Source of the DNA: Fimbriimonadales bacterium
Lineage (GTDB): Bacteria; Armatimonadota; Fimbriimonadia; Fimbriimonadales; ATM1
Assembly (NCBI GenBank): GCA_035559795.1
Contig: DATMAR010000012.1
Coordinates: forward strand, 124,001 to 188,000
Length of the DNA stretch: 64,000 nt
Direction: 5' to 3'
Part shown: positions 24,290-32,653 of the stretch, piece after piece
How positions within the stretch are numbered: position 1 is the first letter of the stretch
Layout of the letters: the number at the start of each line of letters is the position of its first letter
Made by a program: the position numbers and the translations under genes
The notes under the pieces: model-generated
What the model was told of the DNA's origin: nothing
The model's input: only the letters and a program-made list of their open reading frames with translations
Database searches by the model: none

Positions 24290-27200
24290 AACTCACGAAC
24301 ATACGACTTTACGGGTTTAAATCGTTTGCGGAACGCACGGAAATTAACGTCAATGGCGATTTGGTAGCAGTCGTCGGTCCGAATGGCTGTGGGAAAAGCA
24401 ACATCGTAGACGCGATTCTATGGGCTCTCGGAGAGCCCAATCCAAGGCACATTCGGGCAGGAACCTCGACAGATGTAATCTTCAGCGGTTCCGCAAACAG
24501 GAAGCCCCTTGGCTACGCCGAGGTCGTGCTCACTTTCGATAACGAAAACGGAGTTTTGCCGTTACCCACTTCTGAAGTTACAGTAGGTCGCCGCATAGAC
24601 CGCAAAGGAGAAAGTCTTTACACCATAAACGGGCAACCTTGCAGGCTGAAAGACATTCACGAACTCTTAGCGGACACAGGTCTCGGGCGGTTCGGCTATG
24701 CCATTGTCAGCCAAAGCGATATCGATGCCGCTCTCAGCGCAGAGCCTGAGGAACGAAGGGTTTGGATTGACGAGGCTGCAGGGGTGCAGCGTTATCGGGC
24801 GAGGAAGCAAGAAGCACTCAAAAGGCTCGATAGCGCCCTTCAGCACCTTCGAAGAGTCGAGGATGTCCTCGTGGAATTAGAACCGCAATGTGAGCCATTG
24901 AGAAAGCAGGCTGAAGTCGCAAAGATCTACAAAGAAAAACTCGCTACCCTGAGAGAACTCGAATCAGGGATTCTCGTTCTCGAAGCGGCGCGTTACGAGG
25001 AACAAATCGCAGAGCGTGAGCGAGAAATTTCACAAAGACGCACTTCCGCCGACTCGATGCGAAAAGAAGCGGAGGAACTCGAAAAACGCTCCGAAATCCT
25101 CGAAAAAGAACTCGAAGAAATCGAAACTTCGTTAGAAAGCCTTCAAAGCGCACTCAACGAATCGATAACGAAAGTAGAAAAAGCAGAAACGCGAAAAATT
25201 CTTATCGAACAAAAAATAGCCAGCCTCGAGGAATTAAGTTCGGATTCTTCTTATGAAACGGAACAAATTCGCCTCGAACGAGCGAAAAACGAATTAGAGG
25301 CTTCCCGTCGAGACGTCGTGAACGCAGAGCAATCGGTCGCACTTTTATTGCAGGTCATACGCAATTCTTCTGCAGAGGCAGAGGAAATCAAACAAAAACT
25401 CGACGAGGCTGAAGCGCGCCTACAGGAAGCACGAAAACGCGAAATCGAGAGAATCGAAAGCGCGACGATGCGAGAGGCGGCTCGCAAAAAACACGAACAC
25501 TTGCAAGAAGAATTGCGCAAAACAGAAGAAAAAATACGAAACGTATCGCAAAACTTAGAAGATTCACAAGCCAAATACGAAAAGGACATACTTCGCTTAA
25601 AGGAATTTCAAAGCGAATACGATTCCATAGAAAACGAGTTGTCTGCCTTAAAAGAAAAACTTCTCGAGTTGGATTCGGCAATCAGAGGGAAAACAACCGA
25701 AAAGCATTCACTCGAATCACGAGCCGCTGCTTTGAAAGCGGCGATAGAAGGCAACGAATGTTTCCCCTTAGGTGCACGTGCTATTTTAGAAGCCGTCGAA
25801 CAAGGCGCGCTTCCGAACGACTTCATTCCGCTCGGTTCGATTATCGAGGTTCCCTCGCGCTTTGCACAAGCAATCGAAGCCGCTTTAGGTTATTCGTCGG
25901 GAGATTTAATTACTTCCAACACGGAAACCGCACTTCGTGGAATCGCGTTTTTGCGAGAAAAAGAGTTGGGTCGAGCGACCTTTCTTCCGCGGGACAGAAT
26001 GCAATCCCCCCCTGGAAGCATTGACGTTCCTCGTGAAAACACATTAGGGATTGCATCGGAATTGGTCTCTTGCGCTCCTGAATACAAAAAAATAATAGAA
26101 TCCTATTTAGGCTCGACAGTCATCGTCGAGAACATCGAAATAGGACGCGAAATCTCGAAGCGAAACGGAAAGCTCAAAATTGCGACGCTGCATGGCGAAG
26201 TGTTAGTAAACGGAGTGATTTGTGGCGGTAAGCGCAAGGGATACACAGCGGAACCCATTACACAAACAACTAAACTAAAAGAACTCGAAACCAGTATTTC
26301 CAATTTAGACTCCGAATTAGAAACATTACGTAAAAGGTTCGATGTTTTGCAAAACGAAGAAAAAACTCGTTTGCAAAAAACGAACGAACTACGGGCGAAA
26401 CGTTCGGAAATGGAAAAACTTCTTGCGGAAGATATCCGCAATGTAGTCTCCGCCCGTGAAGAACTCGCTACTGCAGAACGCATCAAATCTCAACTGCTCC
26501 AAGAATTCGAATCATATCGCCAAGAACGCTCTTCTGTAGAATCGAACGACTCAGACTTGAGCGACGTCGAAGAACTCGAAAAGGAGCGCAACGAGTTACT
26601 TGCCCTCCATGCTTCGAAATCTGCGGATGCTGAACAGGCGCGACGCGCTTTGGAGGATGCCCGAGAAAGACAGGCTTCTGCGAGAGAACGACTGCGACAC
26701 GCGGAAGAAGAATACGAAGACGCTCTAAAAATCATAGAGCATCGAAAACAACGGCATTCGAATCTTGAAATCGAAAGAGAAAAACTCACCAACGCCTTGA
26801 AGGAAGCAATCCAAGAATTCGAATTGCAAGCCAAAGAGAAAGAAAAAATATCGGAGCAACTGCAAACCTATAGAACGAAACGCATTGCATTACAAAACGA
26901 AATCCATCATAACTACAACGAAGCAAAACAAATGCGAGAGACTGCACGCTCGCTCGAAACGACCGCCTACCAAGACGACGTTCAGCGTGCGCGCTTAGAA
27001 ACTAAACTCGCAGGGGTATTGACGAAACTCCTCGAAGAATACGGAATTACAGAGGAAGAAGCGCGAAAGCAAGCTCCACTAGTCAACATTCCCAAAGAAG
27101 CACAGAAAATCGTCGCAGAACTTCGCCGTGAACTTCGCGCCTTAGGGGATGTGAATCTCGGAGCAATCGAAGCCTACGAACAACTAAGTCAACGATACGA

Positions 27201-27816
27201 AACCCTAAGAACTCAAAGAGAAGATATTCTCAAATCGAAAGAAGAACTCGACAAAAGCATCTTCGAATTGGACCGCATAACGAGGGGGGCATTTCTCGAC
27301 GCATTCAATAAGGTGAATGAGTCGTTTTCCAAGATGTTTCGCAGGCTCTTCGGAGGCGGGAATGCCACGCTTAAACTTACGAACCCCGATAGGCTTCTCG
27401 ACACAGGGATCGAACTCGAAGTAGAAGTTCCTGGCAAAAAAATGCAGCGCTTAGAACTGCTTTCCGGGGGGGAACGAGCACTCGCTGCTTGTGCTTTCCT
27501 TTTCGCGCTATTCGACGTAAAGCCGAGCCCGGTTTGTATTCTCGATGAATTGGATGCCCCGATGGACGGGAGAAATGTGGAGCGTTATGTCGAACTTCTT
27601 TTAGAATTCTCCCAACGCTCTCAATATATCGTCATTACCCATAATCCTACAACCATCGAAGCATCGCCGATTTGGTTCGGAGTTACGATGCAAGAACCCG
27701 GCGTCTCGACGATCATCCCCTACGTAGCGAAACCTGCAGAATTTGCCGCAACTCAACAAACTTCTCCCACTTCTGCACCCCAAAGAACCCAACCTTCTTT
27801 AGTGCCAGGAAACTAA
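24286..27816 (+). CDS. smc: Chromosome segregation ATPase SMC
   Basis: Starting at TTG 24286 the protein is 1176 residues, normal for SMC, the condensin ATPase that organises chromosomes with ScpA/ScpB. It begins LKLTNIRLYGFKSFAERT and has Walker A GPNGCGKSNIVDAI, then a long coiled coil. The hinge at about residues 495-650 includes FPLGARAILEAV and ATFLPRDRM. After the second coil come the C-motif LLSGGERALAA and Walker B CILDELDAPMDGRNV. A short Ser/Pro/Gln tail ends it. Upstream in-frame codons to 24133 do not match the family and precede the promoter. Runs C7 at 26006 and G7 at 27466 occur; the latter encodes Gly-Gly of the signature. Confidence 0.95.
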   Translation: MKLTNIRLYGFKSFAERTEINVNGDLVAVVGPNGCGKSNIVDAILWALGEPNPRHIRAGTSTDVIFSGSANRKPLGYAEVVLTFDNENGVLPLPTSEVTVGRRIDRKGESLYTINGQPCRLKDIHELLADTGLGRFGYAIVSQSDIDAALSAEPEERRVWIDEAAGVQRYRARKQEALKRLDSALQHLRRVEDVLVELEPQCEPLRKQAEVAKIYKEKLATLRELESGILVLEAARYEEQIAEREREISQRRTSADSMRKEAEELEKRSEILEKELEEIETSLESLQSALNESITKVEKAETRKILIEQKIASLEELSSDSSYETEQIRLERAKNELEASRRDVVNAEQSVALLLQVIRNSSAEAEEIKQKLDEAEARLQEARKREIERIESATMREAARKKHEHLQEELRKTEEKIRNVSQNLEDSQAKYEKDILRLKEFQSEYDSIENELSALKEKLLELDSAIRGKTTEKHSLESRAAALKAAIEGNECFPLGARAILEAVEQGALPNDFIPLGSIIEVPSRFAQAIEAALGYSSGDLITSNTETALRGIAFLREKELGRATFLPRDRMQSPPGSIDVPRENTLGIASELVSCAPEYKKIIESYLGSTVIVENIEIGREISKRNGKLKIATLHGEVLVNGVICGGKRKGYTAEPITQTTKLKELETSISNLDSELETLRKRFDVLQNEEKTRLQKTNELRAKRSEMEKLLAEDIRNVVSAREELATAERIKSQLLQEFESYRQERSSVESNDSDLSDVEELEKERNELLALHASKSADAEQARRALEDARERQASARERLRHAEEEYEDALKIIEHRKQRHSNLEIEREKLTNALKEAIQEFELQAKEKEKISEQLQTYRTKRIALQNEIHHNYNEAKQMRETARSLETTAYQDDVQRARLETKLAGVLTKLLEEYGITEEEARKQAPLVNIPKEAQKIVAELRRELRALGDVNLGAIEAYEQLSQRYETLRTQREDILKSKEELDKSIFELDRITRGAFLDAFNKVNESFSKMFRRLFGGGNATLKLTNPDRLLDTGIELEVEVPGKKMQRLELLSGGERALAACAFLFALFDVKPSPVCILDELDAPMDGRNVERYVELLLEFSQRSQYIVITHNPTTIEASPIWFGVTMQEPGVSTIIPYVAKPAEFAATQQTSPTSAPQRTQPSLVPGN

Positions 27817-27828
27817 GATTCAATTAGA

Positions 27829-28491
27829 TCATTTCTCTCGATAATAGGCGCAAAGACGGGTTAATGGGCATAAGTAACAAAGAGGGGTGCGTGCTCGACA
27901 TATCTTTCGTCCATGCTGAATCAAAGCAAGATGAAATCTATAACACAAGTCTTCGGGAACGACTTTCATAAGTACATCATGCGCTTTTGCCGCTCCGATT
28001 CTTTTATCGTAAAATCCCAATCTCCACCCTACACGAAAGACATGCGTGTCAACGGGGATAATTCCTCTTCCGAAAGCGAACATTAACACGATTGCCGCAG
28101 TCTTCGGTCCGACACCTGGTAGCGAAATAAGCCACTGTCTCGCTTCTTCCGTCGGCATTTTACGAAGAATGTCAAGAGAATATGAGCCAGTTCGTTTATG
28201 AATTTCTTTTAATGCCCCTAAGATATGTTTCGCTTTTTGATTAGGCAAACCCACTCTTCGAATCTCACGTGCTAATTCCTTCTGTGTGAGTTTTGCAATC
28301 TCTTCCCAATTCGGATATTTTTCTCGCAATCCTTCGAACGTGGGAAACGCTACCGCGTCGGTCGAATGCTGAGAAAGGATACAGCAAACCAGTTCGTCCA
28401 AAGGCTCGTAACGTTGTTGATATGTGGGCTTTCCATAAAGGGCTTCGAGTTTTTCTACTATCCTCTCGATCGCCTTTGCCCTGTTTCGCAC
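27829..28491 (-). CDS. Endonuclease III-like DNA glycosylase (HhH-GPD, 4Fe-4S)
   Basis: The 220-residue base-excision enzyme matches the Nth family. The helix-hairpin-helix LPGVGPKTAAIV carries the catalytic lysine, IPVDTHVFRV carries the catalytic aspartate, and the C-terminal cysteines follow C-x6-C-x2-C-x5-C (CRARTPLCYLCPLTRLC) for the iron-sulphur cluster. The SQHSTDAVAF segment differs from the usual SAQATD, so lesion preference may differ from classical Nth; an MpgII- or UDG-like variant is possible. It converges on smc with 12 bases between the stops. GTG start. Confidence 0.88.
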   Translation of the reverse strand: MRNRAKAIERIVEKLEALYGKPTYQQRYEPLDELVCCILSQHSTDAVAFPTFEGLREKYPNWEEIAKLTQKELAREIRRVGLPNQKAKHILGALKEIHKRTGSYSLDILRKMPTEEARQWLISLPGVGPKTAAIVLMFAFGRGIIPVDTHVFRVGWRLGFYDKRIGAAKAHDVLMKVVPEDLCYRFHLALIQHGRKICRARTPLCYLCPLTRLCAYYREK

Positions 28492-28551
28492 CGAAAAAAT
28501 CTACCCTAAAACCAGAAACGAACCAGTCTCGATATTCGTAAGAATAAAACG

Positions 28552-28998
28552 ATGCTTACACTCGCAATTTTTCTCGTCTCTTTATCTGCCATGATGGGGC
28601 AAGTGGAAAAAATCCCCTTCAGCGTCTACATGTCCGGTGAATACTGCGCTATCGAAAAACCGAGCACACGAATTATCACTACGCAAGACGCATTCGAAAA
28701 GTACTGGCATGAACTTTACCGAAATCATGAACCGATTCCAGAAGTCCCGAAGAATATAAATTGGTCCAAAGAAATGCTTATTGCTATTCATCTCGGAACG
28801 AGGCGTTCGGGTGGATATGCTGTCAAAGTCGTATCCGTATTACGAAAATCTCGCGATGAGATAATCGTCTACTACGCAGAGAAGAAACCGAGAAAGGACG
28901 AAATCGTAACGATGGCGCTCACACAGCCATTCACCGTCATCAAAACTCCGATTCTTTCCGGAAAGATAAAATTCGAGTTAGTAAAATCGAAGAAATAA
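28552..28998 (+). CDS. PrcB-like secreted protein
   Basis: A 148-residue protein with a signal peptide (about 1-16) and a beta-rich domain like the PrcB C-terminal domain named after a Treponema protease-complex subunit. The typical core is AIHLGTRRSGGYAVKVVSVLRK followed by IVYYAEKKPRKDEIVTMALTQPFTVI. These domains are small secreted or lipoprotein modules of unclear role. It is divergent from the glycosylase gene by 60 bases. Confidence 0.7.
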   Translation: MLTLAIFLVSLSAMMGQVEKIPFSVYMSGEYCAIEKPSTRIITTQDAFEKYWHELYRNHEPIPEVPKNINWSKEMLIAIHLGTRRSGGYAVKVVSVLRKSRDEIIVYYAEKKPRKDEIVTMALTQPFTVIKTPILSGKIKFELVKSKK

Positions 28999-29010
28999 AA
29001 GAAATGCTTC

Positions 29011-29036
29011 TTGTAGGAACGCCGTAAGGCGCGATA
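29011..29036 (+). repeat. REP-like element, copy 1
   Basis: The core TTGTAGGAACGCCGTAAGGC continues with GCGATA. Arms ACGCC and GGCG pair around GTAA, preceded by a GTAG foot as in Pseudomonas-type REP sequences. It lies between the convergent prcB-like and arsR genes. Related copies are at 43651, 51809, 56383 and 56412. Confidence 0.6.
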
Positions 29037-29046
29037 TATATAAAGC

Positions 29047-29475
29047 CTATCTCGGGTTTTCTGCGAGAATATCTTCTTGGTGTGTTTCCCACATCTCTTC
29101 GATAATTTCGAGAATCTTTGCCAATCGAGGTTCACGCAAACTGTATTTTCTCGAAGAGCCTTCGGGTTCTTTTATCACAGCCCCGACCCGTAAAAGAACA
29201 GCCAAGTGTTGGGAGGCATTCGATTGCGAAATTCCCAATTCTGATGAAATCCTTCCGACGGTCATAGAGCCGTTTCGAAGTGCTTGAATGATTCTCAAAC
29301 GTGTGGGATGCCCTAAAGCCGTCATCAACGAGGCGGCGAAATGTTGCATCGCACCGTTGCTCGTCTCCAGCAAATCGAGATAGAGCGGGAAATCACGGAG
29401 AGCTGCGCTCAACGTTTCGGATGCGAGTCCTTCCTCGATGTTAGGATTCTTGCGTGTTTCTTTCTGACGATCCAC
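29047..29475 (-). CDS. ArsR-family transcriptional regulator without cysteines
   Basis: The 142-residue winged-helix regulator carries the ArsR signature LGHPTRLRIIQALRNGSMTVGRI with recognition helix SQSNASQHLAVLLRVGAV. There is no cysteine in the protein, so it cannot use the ELCVCDL metal site or the Cys-persulphide switch of BigR/SqrR. A 30-residue extra N-terminal helix precedes the domain. It ends an operon after rplY and the asparagine-synthetase-like gene, nine bases downstream. The 20-bp inverted repeat at the operon promoter is a plausible target, which is inference. Confidence 0.88.
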   Translation of the reverse strand: MDRQKETRKNPNIEEGLASETLSAALRDFPLYLDLLETSNGAMQHFAASLMTALGHPTRLRIIQALRNGSMTVGRISSELGISQSNASQHLAVLLRVGAVIKEPEGSSRKYSLREPRLAKILEIIEEMWETHQEDILAENPR

Positions 29476-29484
29476 TGACTAATC

Positions 29485-30954
29485 CTACATTACAGTTCTT
29501 CCGACTAACGGAACATATTCCAGAGGGAATTTCGAATTCCATATTTGGAAGTAAAGAAGTTCGTCTTTCGTTCGAACATTCGGATAACCTTCTTTCTCCC
29601 TTGCATTATGGTTTTTCAAGTCTTCATCCGTAAAGACGGTTTCAGCATAGTTTTTTAGCACTTCCTGAATGCACGTAAACATTGTATCGTCAGAATCTGG
29701 GCGGTCAACCACCCAAGCAGGAAGTTGCGTGCTGAATGCCCTCCGCAAGCACCATTTCGAGCGTCCATCTTCACTCACTTTCATATTAGAAGGCAATCGG
29801 GAGACAGTATGCGCCAAACGACGGTCCGTAAACGGAGTACGTCCTTCTAATCCGAACGCATCCGTCATGCGATTCCAACGTTGGAGGTGCGTCCTATGAA
29901 GATTTTGCGTTATCGCATGGATTTCTGCTGATAATTTCTCGGTAAACATCGGACGCAGATATGGATATCCACCGAACAGTTCGTTCGCTGCATCTCCGCT
30001 AATGATAACCTGCACACTCTCGGATGCCTTTTTCAATGCGAAATAGTCTCCGACTGCATGACGTACGAGTGGAGCATCGAAAGATTCTAATGTGTGAATG
30101 ATCGTAGAAAGGTTTTCTAAAATTTCCTGTTCCGTAACCTCTACATGAGTGTGGTCTGCACCTAACCAAGCGGCGACCTTTCGTGCCGTATGCCCGTCCT
30201 GACTCCCTGCCAAACCTACCGAGAAAGTTTTAATGCGCCGATTTTTTTGCGCTGCGATTGCTGCGATGATGCAACTTTCCACGCTTCCGGTTAAATAAAT
30301 CCCGACTTCGGAATCTGCTTTCAAGGCTTTGTGAACTGCGTCTAAGACGAGCGCACCGACTAAGTCCGCTACTTCTTGCGGATTAATTGAAGTGTTTACA
30401 GGATGGGGGATTTGAAAATATCTTCGAGCACCTACACGACTATCCAAATAACATCCCGGCAAGAGTTCGGCGATCCTTTTCGATTCCGGCAGAAAGGCTT
30501 TCATTTGAGTCGCAAATATCCAGCCATCCCCTTGTCGGGTGAAGTAAAGCGGCTCAACCCCCAAAGGGTCTCGCGCTGCATAAAAACCATCCTTGTCTTT
30601 TATGACAAAGGCAAAGGAGCCTTCGAGATAGTGTACGCATTTCCGCTGTCTGAGTTTGTACAAAGACAAAATCAACGAACTATCTCTGTTGTCTTTTGGT
30701 TTCGGTTTGACGTGTTGCCGAAGACGCTGGGCATTCGTTAAATGGCCATTGTAAAAAATGTTCAATACACCCTCAGGAGAACTTGCCACTTCTACTCGCT
30801 CCACTCCGTTTTTCGAGGGAAGGGCGTAGAAAACCGCGCCGTTGGAAACGAACACGTTGGGTTCTAAAGCGGAGTCATCGAGGCTCAGCGATTGAGCCAT
30901 TTTGCTCACCACTGATGAATCTTCGATATTAATTCCACATACCCATCCATTCAT
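29485..30954 (-). CDS. Divergent asparagine-synthetase-like protein (class II GATase + synthetase-like)
   Basis: The 489-residue protein aligns end to end with AsnB: an N-terminal Ntn glutaminase-like domain (about 1-180) and a C-terminal ATP-pyrophosphatase domain. Key motifs are altered. The nucleophile Cys is residue 6 (MNGWVCGI) rather than residue 2, so a five-residue propeptide would need removal. The usual NGEIYN reads NGHLTN. The PP-loop SGGLDS reads TGSVES. SGDGADELFGGY reads ISGDAANELFGGY. RDPLGVEPLYF is conserved. The start was set at ATG 30954, six bases after GAGGT; ATG 30978 overlapping the rplY stop (TAATG) is an alternative. It may make an amide other than asparagine, or be regulatory. 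Confidence 0.82.
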   Translation of the reverse strand: MNGWVCGINIEDSSVVSKMAQSLSLDDSALEPNVFVSNGAVFYALPSKNGVERVEVASSPEGVLNIFYNGHLTNAQRLRQHVKPKPKDNRDSSLILSLYKLRQRKCVHYLEGSFAFVIKDKDGFYAARDPLGVEPLYFTRQGDGWIFATQMKAFLPESKRIAELLPGCYLDSRVGARRYFQIPHPVNTSINPQEVADLVGALVLDAVHKALKADSEVGIYLTGSVESCIIAAIAAQKNRRIKTFSVGLAGSQDGHTARKVAAWLGADHTHVEVTEQEILENLSTIIHTLESFDAPLVRHAVGDYFALKKASESVQVIISGDAANELFGGYPYLRPMFTEKLSAEIHAITQNLHRTHLQRWNRMTDAFGLEGRTPFTDRRLAHTVSRLPSNMKVSEDGRSKWCLRRAFSTQLPAWVVDRPDSDDTMFTCIQEVLKNYAETVFTDEDLKNHNAREKEGYPNVRTKDELLYFQIWNSKFPLEYVPLVGRTVM

Positions 30955-30977
30955 AAGATGACCTCTATAATTCGTCA

Positions 30978-31628
30978 TTACTCCTCAGTCTCTTCCTTTT
31001 CCGCTTCATGTTTCGTTACCAATTCAGGCTCAGTGACTTCCGTTTCGATTTCAGGTGCTGCAACTTCACCGCGTACATGCGCTACGGAAAACAAAACCGT
31101 GTTAGGATGACGCGCTTCGACACCCTCCGGCAAAATCAAATCTCCCGCTGTGACGACATCACCTAATTGCAAATCGGAAATATCAACATAGACAACATCT
31201 GGCAGAGAAGCCAACCCTCCTGTTAATTCAACTGTCTCCGTGTTCTTAATCAATTGAGCGTATTTTTCCTTGACTGGCAGAGGCTCACCGACGGGAACGA
31301 CAGGCACATTCGCATGAATTTTTCCTTTCCCGCTGATTTCCGAAAAACTCACATGAAGAACTTTCTTCGAAATCGGTTCCCACTGAATTTCTTTCAAGAT
31401 AACGAGCCGCTCACCCTTATTTCCACTCGTCTTCAATTGCACGACACCGCCAACGCCGGATTTATGAACGGCGTTTTGGAGTTCCTTGAAATCCACGAGA
31501 ACATGCTCGGCTTTTCCTTGAGGGGTGCTGATTACAGCCGGGACTTTTCCCTTTTCTCGAAGCATCGAAAGCTGTCCCCTCGTGGTCTTCTCTTCATGTG
31601 GAATGACGTTGAGTGTTTGGTACTTCAT
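30978..31628 (-). CDS. rplY: 50S ribosomal protein L25/general stress protein Ctc
   Basis: The 216-residue protein is the long, two-domain (TL5/Ctc) form of L25 that binds 5S rRNA. The N-terminal L25 domain (LNVIPHEEKTTRGQLSMLREKGKVPAVI) is followed by the beta-rich Ctc domain (about 100-190, with DLQLGDVVTAGDLILPEGVEA) and an acidic tail of Glu repeats. ATG 31628 is chosen because the family begins there and GAGG lies eight bases upstream. It leads an operon with the asparagine-synthetase-like gene and arsR under a well-formed promoter. Confidence 0.92.
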   Translation of the reverse strand: MKYQTLNVIPHEEKTTRGQLSMLREKGKVPAVISTPQGKAEHVLVDFKELQNAVHKSGVGGVVQLKTSGNKGERLVILKEIQWEPISKKVLHVSFSEISGKGKIHANVPVVPVGEPLPVKEKYAQLIKNTETVELTGGLASLPDVVYVDISDLQLGDVVTAGDLILPEGVEARHPNTVLFSVAHVRGEVAAPEIETEVTEPELVTKHEAEKEETEE

Positions 31629-31646
31629 GCTACTTGCCTCTTTTTT

Positions 31647-31676
31647 TAGTATATTCGAATATTCTAAATATTTCAA
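31647..31676 (-). promoter_or_regulatory. rplY operon promoter with overlapping 20-bp inverted repeat
   Basis: On the minus strand TTGAAA (31671-31676) and TATACT (31648-31653) are spaced by exactly 17 bases. The 20-bp sequence TAGTATATTCGAATATTCTA at 31647-31666 is an inverted repeat matching in nine of ten pairs and covers the -10 box and spacer. Its centre ATATTCGAATAT is perfectly palindromic. A repressor bound there would block polymerase; the ArsR protein at the end of the operon is the obvious candidate. Confidence 0.65.
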
Positions 31677-31779
31677 GTATCAGAACGAAAAGAGGTGGGC
31701 GGTCACTCTGCTCTTTAGCGCGTGGGAAAGCGCATCCTGAATTCCCTTCAGAAGAAAGCTACCCAGTGAAGTCCTTCTT

Positions 31780-32592
31780 TCACGCTTGCTTCTGAATCGC
31801 CTCCCAAACCCGAAGTGCCTGGACAGTTTCTCTAACGTCGTGAACACGGAGAATTTTCACCCCTCGGGAAGCACACCACAGGCCAGCCGCAATCGAGCCG
31901 GGTACTCGTTCTCGAGGCTCCGGTTCCTCCGCAATTTTGCCGATGAAAGACTTCCGCGAGACCCCTACTAAAACGGGATAGCCCACTTCGACAAAGTTGC
32001 TGATGTTTCTCAAAATCTCGAGGTTATGCTCCAATGTTTTCCCGAACCCGATTCCAGGGTCGAGCCATATTTTCGAATGATGCACTCCCATACTTTCGAG
32101 GGTTTTGGCTTGAGTTTCTAAAAATGTGATTACATCGCCGACGACATCTCGGTAAACCGGATTCGTCTGCATCGTCCGTGGCTCTCCCAACATATGCATC
32201 ACGATGCATATACAACCTGATTGTGCAGCGAGTTCTGCCATTTCCGAATCTCGAAATCCACGCACGTCATTTATAGCAACCGCTCCTAATTCGATTGCCT
32301 TTCTTGCAACATCGGGTTTAGTCGTATCACAGGAAAACGGAATGCCCTTTTTGGAGAGCGCTTCGAATATCGGAGTCAATCTACGCAATTCTTCTTCTAA
32401 AGGCACTGGTTCTGAGCCAGGTCTCGTAGATTCCCCCCCAACATCTATAAAGTCCGCTCCTTGCTCCACCATCTCGCAAGCGCGATGGATTGCATGCTGA
32501 GGAGCGAGGAACTGACCACCATCAGAAAAACTATCCGGCGTTACATTCAAAACACCCATCACGCAGGTGCGATTTTTTGGCAATTCGAACAC
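31780..32592 (-). CDS. folP: Dihydropteroate synthase
   Basis: The 270-residue TIM-barrel enzyme joins 6-hydroxymethyl-dihydropterin pyrophosphate to p-aminobenzoate in folate synthesis. Motifs are MGVLNVTPDSFSDGG at the N-terminus (pyrophosphate loop), DVGGESTRPGSEPV, CDTTKPDVA, INDVRGF, LDPGIGFGKTLEHN and GVSRKSFIG. It lies about 60 bases downstream of the DUF4097 gene's second-frame stop and may be co-transcribed with it. C7 at 32433 encodes the Gly-Gly of the pterin-binding motif. Confidence 0.97.
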   Translation of the reverse strand: MFELPKNRTCVMGVLNVTPDSFSDGGQFLAPQHAIHRACEMVEQGADFIDVGGESTRPGSEPVPLEEELRRLTPIFEALSKKGIPFSCDTTKPDVARKAIELGAVAINDVRGFRDSEMAELAAQSGCICIVMHMLGEPRTMQTNPVYRDVVGDVITFLETQAKTLESMGVHHSKIWLDPGIGFGKTLEHNLEILRNISNFVEVGYPVLVGVSRKSFIGKIAEEPEPRERVPGSIAAGLWCASRGVKILRVHDVRETVQALRVWEAIQKQA

Positions 32593-32653
32593 GTTAGAGA
32601 TTATGAACGCAAATCTCGCATCATACCGACGCCCTGAAGTGCGCTAAAACTTT

